The translations under genes and the position numbers were made by a program. Under the pieces are notes generated by a model that did not search any database, had not been told where the DNA came from, and saw only the letters and a list, made by a program, of their open reading frames with translations. This document shows positions 11,240 through 19,724 of a stretch of DNA of 64,000 bases, one piece after another. The number at the start of each line of letters is the position of its first letter. Positions within the stretch are counted from its first letter, which is position 1. Source of the stretch: JBCCFW01 sp039029535 (lineage in GTDB: Bacteria; Acidobacteriota; JBCCFW01); assembly GCA_039029535.1 (NCBI GenBank), contig JBCCFW010000008.1, positions 36,733-100,732 on the forward strand. Reading direction: 5' to 3'.

Positions 11240-12148
11240 TCAGCGTCGCTCGAAGCGCTGACGCTGTGAGCGACGGGAGCGGCCGAGCTCGTCCTCGGTG
11301 AGGAGGCCGTCGCCGTTGCGGTCGAGGTCCTGGAACTTCTGACGTCGCCCCTCGTCGACCTCGGCCTCGTCGACCCGTCCGTCGTGGTCGAGATCGAGGC
11401 GATCGAAGAAGCGGAGCTGCCGCTCGAGGCCAGGGCCTTCCGGGAGCTCGTCCTTGGTCAGGACGCCGTTGCCGTCGATGTCGAGCCTGGCCTCCGCCCG
11501 CTTGTCGGCGGACAGGAACTCGGCTTCGTCGAGGGCGCCGTCCCCGTTGGTGTCGAGCTTCTCGAGCCGCGAGCGCAGGCCCTGGAAGCGTCCGCGCTCA
11601 CCGCGCTGGGAGCGCGAGCGCTGCCGGATGTCGTCGAGGGCGATGAGTCCGTCGGCGTCCTGGTCGAGCTTGGCGAACTTCTCGCGGAGGCCGTCCTCGC
11701 GCTCGGCGAAGTCGACGCGGCCGTCACCGTTCAGGTCGGCCTTCTCGAAGCGACGGAGGGAGCGCTCATCGTCGGGGATCTCGCTGCGCTCGACGATGCC
11801 GTCGCCGTTGGTGTCGGCGCGGTTCGGCTTCTCGGCGGTGACCTTGAACTCATCCCAGTCGACCTGACCGTCGCCGTTGGCATCGAGACGGGCGAGTCGG
11901 CCCTTGCCGCCCCTCTTGGCGAGGCGGTCGCGACGCTCGCCGCGGGCAGAGCGCCACTCGTCCTGGGAGATGACGCCGTCGCCATTGGTGTCGCCGGTCT
12001 TCATCCGCTGCTCGACGTGGGCCAGCAGCTCGGCCTGGGAGATCTCGCCGTTGCCGTCGAGGTCGAGCTTCTTGAAGGAGTCGGCCTGCGCCACGCTGGC
12101 GGCGAGCGCGAGGCTGAGGGTGAACGTGGGGACAGTCGCGATCTTCAT
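11240..12148 (-). CDS. secreted protein with ten EF-hand loops
   Basis: A 302-residue exported protein with a signal peptide (MKIATVPTFTLSLALAASVAQA, cleavage likely after AQA) followed by ten DxDxDG-type EF-hand loops that fill the chain. The first is DLDGNGEISQAE and the last DRNGDGLLTEDE. Loop six reads DQDADGLIALDD. The linkers are rich in Arg and Lys. It should bind several Ca2+ ions in the periplasm or outside the cell; no enzymatic domain is present. GAGGA stands six bases before the ATG. It is divergent from the HtrA-like gene, with about 175 bp between them for promoters. Confidence 0.88.
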   Translation of the reverse strand: MKIATVPTFTLSLALAASVAQADSFKKLDLDGNGEISQAELLAHVEQRMKTGDTNGDGVISQDEWRSARGERRDRLAKRGGKGRLARLDANGDGQVDWDEFKVTAEKPNRADTNGDGIVERSEIPDDERSLRRFEKADLNGDGRVDFAEREDGLREKFAKLDQDADGLIALDDIRQRSRSQRGERGRFQGLRSRLEKLDTNGDGALDEAEFLSADKRAEARLDIDGNGVLTKDELPEGPGLERQLRFFDRLDLDHDGRVDEAEVDEGRRQKFQDLDRNGDGLLTEDELGRSRRSQRQRFERR

Positions 12149-12324
12149 GGTGTTCCTCGTGTCGTGCCGGGGTCAGCTTCCGTCCCCGCGCACTCAGTCA
12201 GACGGCGGGAGAGCCCGGGGGGTTGAAACACCGTCTCGGCGGGCGAGTAAGCCAGCTGGAGGCTTCCCGGCTGGCATCCGTCTTCTCTCCGGCTACCATT
12301 CGGGTACACGAAGGGTGCGCAGCC

Positions 12325-13641
<1,317 letters not shown>

Positions 13642-13887
13642 TCAGTCGTCGCCGTGTTCGGCCTGGTCCTGCTCCTGCAGGAGATCCCAGGCCCGGTTCC
13701 GGTCCTCGGCCCGCACGACGACGTGGATGCCGTCGGTGGGCCAGCAGGCCGTGTCGAGGAGGTAGACGAACTCGTTCTGGAGCCAGGCGTCGAGGCCCTC
13801 GGCCTGGAGGGCGTGCCGGGCGAGCGTGGCGTCGGTGAGCGTGGGGTAGACGCCCACCACGACGGGGGAGTCGGTCGAGTCGGTCAT
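13642..13887 (-). CDS. DUF2007-like small protein
   Basis: An 81-residue cytosolic protein of the type called 'putative prokaryotic signal transducing protein'. Typical features are VVVGVYPTLTDATLARHALQAEGL (strand then helix), WLQNE, and VVVRAEDRNRAWDLLQE at the C terminus. The function of the family is not known; the fold resembles a ferredoxin-like GlnB half. The ATG at 13887 has GGAGGG seven bases upstream, which excludes the longer frame. Confidence 0.7.
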   Translation of the reverse strand: MTDSTDSPVVVGVYPTLTDATLARHALQAEGLDAWLQNEFVYLLDTACWPTDGIHVVVRAEDRNRAWDLLQEQDQAEHGDD

Positions 13888-13934
13888 GGCCGGGCCCTCC
13901 GGAGCGACGGGAGAGGAGTCGCTACACGGAAGTT

Positions 13935-14630
13935 CTACCGCAGCGGGGCCCCGACGGGTTGCGTGCACTCGGGCAGGTCATTGCGGGGATTGCCGACCAG
14001 GGACGACACCGGGACGGCTTCGAGGACGCCGTCACGTAGGGGCTGGAGGAGCCCGAGGTGCTCGTCCTTCGAGAGCTCCGGGTCGAGCCAGGCCTCGCGG
14101 GCTGGGCCTTCGAGGATGGCCGGCATCCGGTCGTGGAGCTCGGTCATGAGGGTATTGGGCGCCACGGTGACGATCGTGAAGCTGTGCACGACCCCGTCCG
14201 GCCCGTGGCGCCAGCGCTCCCAGAGCCCGGCGAAGGTCAACGGCTCTCCGTCCCGGTGGCGGATGAGGTAGGGCTGTTTCTCACGAGCACCGAGCTTCTT
14301 CCATTCGAAGAAGCCGGAGGCGGGAACCAGGCAGCGCCGTCGGCCGAGGGCCTCGCGGAAGGCGGGCTTCTCCGGGAGCGTCTCGGCCCGGGCGTTGATG
14401 AGCTTGTAGGCGATCTTCTCGTCCTTGGCCCAGAAGGGGATGAGACCCCAGCGATGGAGGGCGACGCGACGACGGCCGTCGTCGAGGAGGACGGGGAGGT
14501 CGAGGCTCGGCGCGACCTGGTGACCGGGCGTCTCGTCGAGAGCCGGGGCGACCGCCGGGTCGAGCTCGGTGCCTCCGAGGATGTCGCCGAGCTCGTCGAC
14601 GGTGATCCGGAGGCTGTAGCGACCGCACAT
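13935..14630 (-). CDS. yedK: SRAP-domain protein (HMCES/YedK family)
   Basis: A 231-residue SOS-response-associated peptidase-like protein. Family members form a stable covalent crosslink with abasic sites in single-stranded DNA through the N-terminal cysteine and so protect replication forks. All key residues are visible: Cys2 (MCGRY), Asn in INARAET, Glu in SGFFEW and His in ELHDRMP. It lies 13 bases downstream of the cytochrome b gene on the same strand, with no obvious promoter between, so it may be co-transcribed although functionally unrelated. Confidence 0.95.
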   Translation of the reverse strand: MCGRYSLRITVDELGDILGGTELDPAVAPALDETPGHQVAPSLDLPVLLDDGRRRVALHRWGLIPFWAKDEKIAYKLINARAETLPEKPAFREALGRRRCLVPASGFFEWKKLGAREKQPYLIRHRDGEPLTFAGLWERWRHGPDGVVHSFTIVTVAPNTLMTELHDRMPAILEGPAREAWLDPELSKDEHLGLLQPLRDGVLEAVPVSSLVGNPRNDLPECTQPVGAPLR

Positions 14631-14643
14631 CGCCGGCGGCCCT

Positions 14644-16056
14644 TCAGTCGGAGCCGGTGGCGAAGCCGAGGAGGATCTCCCGGGCGATGAGCTCGGCGTC
14701 TTCGCGGCTCATGTCCTCGTCGAAGGCCGGCATCATCTCGCCGCCGGAGAGGATGACCTCGACGAGGTGACCCGGGTCGGCGGCCGCCATCCGGGCGAAG
14801 TTCTCGCTCCGCAGGTCGGTGGCGTCTTCGTCGATGGGGGCGCCGTCGCTGTCGTGGCACTCGAGACAGTAGCGACCGTAGAGCATGGCCGCGCGGGCGT
14901 AGTCGGGGCTCGCGGTTCCGCCTGCCGCCGTGCTTCCGGCCTCCAGGCGCTTCGTGACGGCCACGGGCTCGGCGTTCTTCGCCGCGTCGGCGTCGGCGAG
15001 GAAGACCTGGAGGGTGAGGACCGCCACGCCCACCAGCGCCATGACGAGACTGCCGAGGGGGAGGAGACGGTCCTTGATCGCGCGGGTCTTGCTCCGGTCG
15101 AGGAAGGGAAGGGCGACGAGGAAGCCGGCGAGCAGGCCGGGGATGAGCAGGCTGCCGACCCACTCGATGGGTGGCTCGAAGTAGTGGAGGAGCTGGAACA
15201 GCCAGTAGAAGTACCACTCGGGCCGGGCGTCGAAGGGCTGGCTGGGGTCGGCCTTCGGTCCGAGGTGAGCGGGCCAGAGCGTCGAGACCAGGTAGAGCCC
15301 GCCGATGATGACGAGGGCGAAGACGACGTCTTTCAGCGCCTGGGCGGGGAAGAAGGTCTCGGCCTGGGTCTCGAGCTCGTCTTCGGTGAGCGTCTCGGGA
15401 GGCGTCACGCCGTGACGTCGGAAGAGGGCCAGGTGGAGGGCGAAGAGGAGGAGCAGGCAGGCGGGGAGGACGACGACGTGGAGGGTGTAGAAGCGCGTCA
15501 GCGTGAGGTTGCCGAGGCCCGGTCCGCCCTGGAGGAGCTCGGCGCTGGGGCCACCGATGATGGGGACGCCGCGGAGGATCGAGAGCCCGACCTTGGTGGC
15601 GTAGTAGGCGGTCTGGTCCCAGGGGAGGAGGTAACCCGTGAAGGCCGAGCCGAGCAGCACGCCGCCCAGCGCCAGGCCGGTCCACCAGTTCGTCTCCCGC
15701 GGCTTGCGGTAGGCGCCGGCGAAGGCGACCTGCAGCCCGTGGGCGACGAGCATGAGCACCAGGAAGGTGGCGCCATGGTGATGGAGGCTACGGAGCAGGC
15801 CGCCCCAGGCCGAGCGCTCGGGGTCGCTCAGGGCTTGCAGGCTGGCGTGAGCAGCGTCGGTCGTGGGGGCGTAGTCGCCGGCGAGCACGACGCCGGAGAG
15901 CAACTGCACGACGAGGAGGACGACGAGGCCCGAGCCGAAGACGTAGGCCCAGCGGGCGCCGCCCTTGACCTTCTCGTCGGCGAGGAAGCGCCAGGCGGTG
16001 AGGGCACCGGTGCGCTCTTCGAGAGCAGCGAGGAGGCTGGCGAGGCGCTCCTTCAT
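14644..16056 (-). CDS. cytochrome b fused to a C-terminal cytochrome c domain
   Basis: A 470-residue core subunit of a quinol:cytochrome c oxidoreductase. The cytochrome b part (about 1-350) carries heme-ligating histidines in RSLHHHGA (92/93) with His106 and later His193 with His208, the YLLPWDQTAYYATKV Qo-site region, and the quinol motif PEWYFYW at 279-285. A terminal helix (about 335-352) anchors a roughly 110-residue cytochrome c domain with CLECH at 397-401 and candidate axial Met441/442 in GGEMMPAF. The fusion replaces a separate cytochrome c1. The ATG at 16056 or an in-frame GTG at 16065 overlapping the Rieske stop is possible. Confidence 0.93.
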   Translation of the reverse strand: MKERLASLLAALEERTGALTAWRFLADEKVKGGARWAYVFGSGLVVLLVVQLLSGVVLAGDYAPTTDAAHASLQALSDPERSAWGGLLRSLHHHGATFLVLMLVAHGLQVAFAGAYRKPRETNWWTGLALGGVLLGSAFTGYLLPWDQTAYYATKVGLSILRGVPIIGGPSAELLQGGPGLGNLTLTRFYTLHVVVLPACLLLLFALHLALFRRHGVTPPETLTEDELETQAETFFPAQALKDVVFALVIIGGLYLVSTLWPAHLGPKADPSQPFDARPEWYFYWLFQLLHYFEPPIEWVGSLLIPGLLAGFLVALPFLDRSKTRAIKDRLLPLGSLVMALVGVAVLTLQVFLADADAAKNAEPVAVTKRLEAGSTAAGGTASPDYARAAMLYGRYCLECHDSDGAPIDEDATDLRSENFARMAAADPGHLVEVILSGGEMMPAFDEDMSREDAELIAREILLGFATGSD

Positions 16057-16061
16057 CGAAC

Positions 16062-16577
16062 TCACGCGTCCCGTCCGTCGAGGCGGCGCTTGTCGGCGAT
16101 GCCGGGGACGTACTCGACGTGTCGGACGACGAGCCGGTCGGCCTTCACCTCCACCGGGAGGGCGTCGAGGCCGCGGCGCGAGGGGCCGTGGAGCTTGGCG
16201 CCGTCCTTGCCGAAGCCGCTGTCGTGGCAGGGGCAGGAGAACTCGTCGCGCTTCGGCGCCCACTCGACGGAGCAGCCGAGGTGAGGGCAGGTGGTCGTGA
16301 AGACGTGGACCTGGTCGCTGCCGTTCCTGACGACCCAGGCGGAGCGCTCACCCTCGGTCACCGCCCAGCCGTCCTCGATGCGGACGGGGAAGGCGACACG
16401 GACGGGCTGACCGACGGGGAAGTCGGAGACGGGGCCCAGGTCGATGGGGGCGTCGGCACCGCTGGCCTTGCGGGTGAGCGGCGCGAAGAGGTGGCCGACC
16501 AGGGGAATGGAGACGAGGACGCCGAGGAGACCGGAGGCGCCGACGGTGAGAGCGGTCAGGAAGCGACGTCGTTCCAT
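16062..16577 (-). CDS. Rieske iron-sulfur protein of the cytochrome bc complex
   Basis: A 171-residue protein with a Tat-type N terminus (MERRRFLTALTVG) and a membrane anchor at about 9-33, then a Rieske domain with the two [2Fe-2S] ligand loops CPHLGC (97-102) and CPCHDSGF (115-122). It passes electrons from quinol bound at cytochrome b to the cytochrome c heme, which here is on the same polypeptide as cytochrome b. The ATG at 16577 is chosen because it places the twin-arginine motif at the N terminus; a CATGAT box lies six bases upstream. Confidence 0.95.
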   Translation of the reverse strand: MERRRFLTALTVGASGLLGVLVSIPLVGHLFAPLTRKASGADAPIDLGPVSDFPVGQPVRVAFPVRIEDGWAVTEGERSAWVVRNGSDQVHVFTTTCPHLGCSVEWAPKRDEFSCPCHDSGFGKDGAKLHGPSRRGLDALPVEVKADRLVVRHVEYVPGIADKRRLDGRDA

Positions 16578-16584
16578 GGCCCCA

Positions 16585-16785
16585 TCATGTCGGGTGGGGT
16601 GGGTCCTCGGAAGGATCGGCCGTCTCATCTCGGTCCGCCGGGCGATCGGGGGAGCGCGGGCTCTCCAGCTCGGAGAGGGAGCCGCCGCGGAGGAGGTGGA
16701 GGACGACGGCCGCGACGAGGACGGCGGCCAGGAGCGCGGAGCCGAGGGCGAAGAGGTCGCGGGGGGACATGGGGGAGGAGGTCAC
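16585..16785 (-). CDS. small single-pass membrane protein in the bc operon
   Basis: A 66-residue protein with one transmembrane helix (about 12-32, LFALGSALLAAVLVAAVVLHL) and a charged Pro/Asp tail. It ends seven bases upstream of the Rieske start. The GTG start at 16785 is chosen because AGAGGAGG lies just upstream and it overlaps the preceding stop (GTGA). The ATG at 16770 has no such site. It may be a small accessory subunit of the complex; the sequence does not identify it. Confidence 0.6.
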   Translation of the reverse strand: MTSSPMSPRDLFALGSALLAAVLVAAVVLHLLRGGSLSELESPRSPDRPADRDETADPSEDPPHPT

Positions 16786-17354
16786 TGCGCCTCCTCTCGT
16801 TCCCGGGGCGGCGGCTCCGCCTGGTGAGGCTTGCCCGTCACCCGCCTCAGCGCGCCAGACACCTGGTTCACGCGATGCTCGACATCCTTCAGCGCGTCGG
16901 GGGCTTCCAGTCGCCAGCGATTCAAGACGGTCTTGGTGCCGGCTGTCGTCGTCACCGTCGTTGACACCGTTGCTGCATCGATGATGCGCCGAGTGAGCCC
17001 TTCGCCGACGATCGGATACTCGGGGGCAAGCTCCCAGAAACCGAGCTCTTCGACTCGGCGCAGGAGGGAGTGCAGCTCGGAGTGGGGAATCCGCCTGCGG
17101 CGAACGCCTGGCTCCTCGACGTGTTGCGTGCCCTCGTAGCGAACGATGCCGCTCGCGTGGATCGTCACGGTGTAAACGGGGCAGGCACCGAAGCACCCGC
17201 CCCGCGTGAGCGACTGGAAGACGCCTCCGTCAGCCATGCGGATGGGAGTGACTGGTGACGCAGTGCGCGGTGGCGCTGAGTGAAGAGCGCAGCCGCTCAG
17301 CGAGAACAGGAGTGACAGCGCGACGGCCGCACGAAGGGAGCCTCGGCTCGGCAT
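16782..17354 (-). CDS. DUF6438-like lipoprotein
   Basis: A 190-residue exported protein. The N terminus MPSRGSLRAAVALSLLFSLSGC is a lipoprotein signal with lipobox LSGC. The mature part starts with a segment typical of DUF6438, RGGCFGACPVYTVTIHASG, with two cysteines, followed by VRYEG. The domain occurs in exported proteins of unknown role. An in-frame ATG at 17396 would add 14 residues ahead of the signal peptide and is less likely. It overlaps the next small gene by four bases (GTGA). Confidence 0.7.
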   Translation of the reverse strand: MPSRGSLRAAVALSLLFSLSGCALHSAPPRTASPVTPIRMADGGVFQSLTRGGCFGACPVYTVTIHASGIVRYEGTQHVEEPGVRRRRIPHSELHSLLRRVEELGFWELAPEYPIVGEGLTRRIIDAATVSTTVTTTAGTKTVLNRWRLEAPDALKDVEHRVNQVSGALRRVTGKPHQAEPPPREREEAQ

Positions 17355-17486
17355 GGACTGGGTGGTGTCGAGGGTGAGTGATCGTGGTCGAGTCATGGCC
17401 TGGCCCGGGCGCCCGGTTCCGAGGCCGGACGGGATGCCGAGGGAGATTACAGCCCCCGCCGCGTGCGGGCTCGATGGGGGAAGAGG

Positions 17487-19655
17487 CTACTGCGTCTCCT
17501 CCTCGGTGTCGGGGAGCCCGGCGAGGAAGGCGTCGGCGTCCGCGGCGATCAGGGCCAGGCCCAGCTCGTCGGCCTTCGTGCGGATGGAGGTGGCAAGCTC
17601 GCGAGCGGCGGAGGTGTCGTCTTCGGCGTGCTGGAGGCGGGCGAGGGCGAGATCGACTTCGAGGAGGCTCTCCGATGCGTGTGCTTGCTCGAGGAGCACT
17701 CGGGACTCGTCGAGTCGTCCTCGCGACTGGTCGAGTTGCCCGCGGGCCCGGAGGACCTCCGCGAGTCCTCTCTGGACATTGCCCTTGCCGAGGCAGTCAT
17801 TCAATGACTCGAAGTTCTGCAGAGACTGAGTGAATGACTCCTCGGCCTTGGCCAGATCGTTCTGCTGTAGACGCAGCTCACCGATGTCGAAGAGCTGTTG
17901 TGCGATTCCTAGCTCATCCTCCGCCTTGCGGTGAAGGTCCAGCGCCTCCAAGAACAGCTTCTCAGCCCGCGCGAGCTCTGAGCGCCTGAGGTCGACGCGT
18001 CCTAGCCCACTCCGCGCATAGGCCTGCCCATTGAGTGACAGTGCCTGTTGATGACGTTGAGCCGCGGCCTCGTAGGCAGCGCTGGCCTCGTCGAGCCTGG
18101 ACTGGCGTAAGAGGAGCGCGCCAAGACCCAGGTGAACATTGCCCTGTTCCAATGGCGAACCGTGGTTTTCGTGGAGTTGGAGAGCCTGGTGGAGCAGCTT
18201 CTCAGCTTCCTCGAAACTCTTGGTGCGCACGAGTACATGGCCGAGGTAGTTGAGGGCGCTCGCATAACCCTCCAGGTCGCCGCTCTCTTCTCTCAGGAGT
18301 AGTGAGCCTCGGAGCGCTTGCTCTGCTCTGGCAAGGTCGTGCCCGTACATGAGCTGAAGTCTGCCTTCGAGCTCGAGTAGCAACGCGCGTTCGCGTCGAG
18401 CTTCTGAGGGGACTTCCATCTGGAGCTCGCTGAGCTCCTTCAGGAGAGCCCTCGAGCCAGCAACGTCGTAGCGAGCAAAGAGGCGCCGTGCCTTGCTCAA
18501 GACCTGCCCGTGTCTCAGCAGCCAAGAGAGCTTGGCGGCTCCTTCTTCGGCTGCGCTCTGTGACTCGGATGTCGCGCCGTTGCCCTGCCTGCTGGCTTGC
18601 TTGTGCAGGCTCGTTCCCACGAGCGCGATGCGGTCAGACCACGAGCTGATGCTCTTCAGCCAGTCGACATCGAACTCCGAGCACAATGAGTCGAGAACCT
18701 GGGCCGCATCCTGACCAGGCGCCAAGAGATGGGCTCGGTCGGAATGAGACTCGAGAAGCTGGCGTACCTTGGATGAGAGCGAGCCTTTCCCATCGCGTGC
18801 CCCCCAATACAGCCCGAGCGGGAGGCTGTTGGCATCGTTGAGAGCATCTTCAATGGCGAGCATGGCTCGGTCCTGCCATCCGCCGTAGCCCAGCACGATG
18901 AGGGAGGAGTGTCGAAGGAACTCGCGGAACCGCATGAAGAGTCCCGTGAGGTCCACGCCGCCCGAGCGATCCAGTTCGGCGCGTTGGAGCTCGCTCTCGG
19001 TGTTGCGCAAGTTGTAGAAGAGGTGGCAGCCGTGCAGGTAAACGACTCTTGGGTAGAGGGGGTAGGGCTCGATGCGACCGTGGAGGCTCTGGTCGTCGAT
19101 GACGGCGACTGGCTCACCGCAGTAGCGAAACGTCTGCGGGAGGACTTCGTCGAAGTTGGTGGTGAACACGGTGTGGGCCAGGTGACGACCCAGGTCGCTC
19201 GTTCGCGCATCCTGGCTCTCACCGTGCGTGCCCGACTTGAGGATCGCGGCGAGACGTAGTGACTCGGCGTTCATCTCTGGCTGCCGCGAGCTGGACCATC
19301 GCACCACCGAAGTGATGAAGCGCTGACGTGATTGAGGGGAGTGGAAGAGCGTCTCGTCCTTCATGAGCTCTGGGTAGAGCGTTGGTGCTTCGCCGTTCTC
19401 CAAGTCCTGGAGCTCGCCCTTGTCCGCGCTGTCCAGCAGCTCTCCCCAACTCGGCGGCTCTCCCTCGGCTTCGTTTCGCGCTTTCATGACCTGGACCAGC
19501 GTCGTGGTCGACGGTAGACCGGCCGTGATCGAGCAGCCCGAGCCGATCAGGAACGTGAACAACGTTCCCGGCTGTCCGCCCGACTCCCTGACCTCGCGGA
19601 TCTCCGCCCGTGCCTTCTGGGCGAGTTCCTTGACGCTGATCTCTCGAATGGCCAC
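17487..19655 (-). CDS. SIR2-domain / TPR-repeat protein, candidate anti-phage NADase
   Basis: A 722-residue protein. Residues about 30-335 form a SIR2-like NAD-binding fold: FLIGSGCSITAGLPS (nucleotide loop, 35-49), VFTTNFDE (163-170, Asn167 and Asp169), the catalytic-type YLHG with His208, and VLGYGGWQD (254-262). The C-terminal half (about 380-670) is a series of TPR helices such as EGYASALNYLGHVLVRTKSF and AEESFTQSLQNF. Bacterial SIR2 proteins fused to sensor repeats (DSR, Thoeris ThsA and relatives) deplete NAD+ after phage sensing and stop infection by killing the cell. That role is inferred from architecture. It stands alone. Its codons are visibly less G+C-rich than those of its neighbours, suggesting acquisition. 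GTG start with GGAG seven bases upstream. Confidence 0.85.
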   Translation of the reverse strand: MAIREISVKELAQKARAEIREVRESGGQPGTLFTFLIGSGCSITAGLPSTTTLVQVMKARNEAEGEPPSWGELLDSADKGELQDLENGEAPTLYPELMKDETLFHSPQSRQRFITSVVRWSSSRQPEMNAESLRLAAILKSGTHGESQDARTSDLGRHLAHTVFTTNFDEVLPQTFRYCGEPVAVIDDQSLHGRIEPYPLYPRVVYLHGCHLFYNLRNTESELQRAELDRSGGVDLTGLFMRFREFLRHSSLIVLGYGGWQDRAMLAIEDALNDANSLPLGLYWGARDGKGSLSSKVRQLLESHSDRAHLLAPGQDAAQVLDSLCSEFDVDWLKSISSWSDRIALVGTSLHKQASRQGNGATSESQSAAEEGAAKLSWLLRHGQVLSKARRLFARYDVAGSRALLKELSELQMEVPSEARRERALLLELEGRLQLMYGHDLARAEQALRGSLLLREESGDLEGYASALNYLGHVLVRTKSFEEAEKLLHQALQLHENHGSPLEQGNVHLGLGALLLRQSRLDEASAAYEAAAQRHQQALSLNGQAYARSGLGRVDLRRSELARAEKLFLEALDLHRKAEDELGIAQQLFDIGELRLQQNDLAKAEESFTQSLQNFESLNDCLGKGNVQRGLAEVLRARGQLDQSRGRLDESRVLLEQAHASESLLEVDLALARLQHAEDDTSAARELATSIRTKADELGLALIAADADAFLAGLPDTEEETQ

Positions 19656-19656
19656 G

Positions 19657-19680
19657 GCCTGTCTCCTGGGGGAGACAGGC
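19657..19680 (-). promoter_or_regulatory. perfect hairpin sequestering the SIR2-TPR ribosome-binding site
   Basis: A perfect 10-bp inverted repeat (gcctgtctcc / ggagacaggc) with a 4-nt loop ends one base before the GTG at 19655. On the transcript the GGAG Shine-Dalgarno sequence sits in the 3' arm, so the closed hairpin would block translation. As DNA it could also be an operator dyad. Confidence 0.65.
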
Positions 19681-19724
19681 TAGCGAGAGGAACCAACTGA
19701 CTGGTGAGTTGTCTAAACGGCCGG

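Noticed and set aside
16585..17196. 203-residue minus-strand frame covering the small membrane protein
   Set aside because: Only its last 66 residues make sense; the upstream part is Arg/Ala-rich and lies out of frame inside the DUF6438-like gene.
17487..19655. Housekeeping sirtuin (CobB) for the SIR2 gene
   Set aside because: There is no zinc tetra-cysteine module, the NAD loop and His motif match the divergent defence-type SIR2 group, and the TPR half is foreign to CobB.
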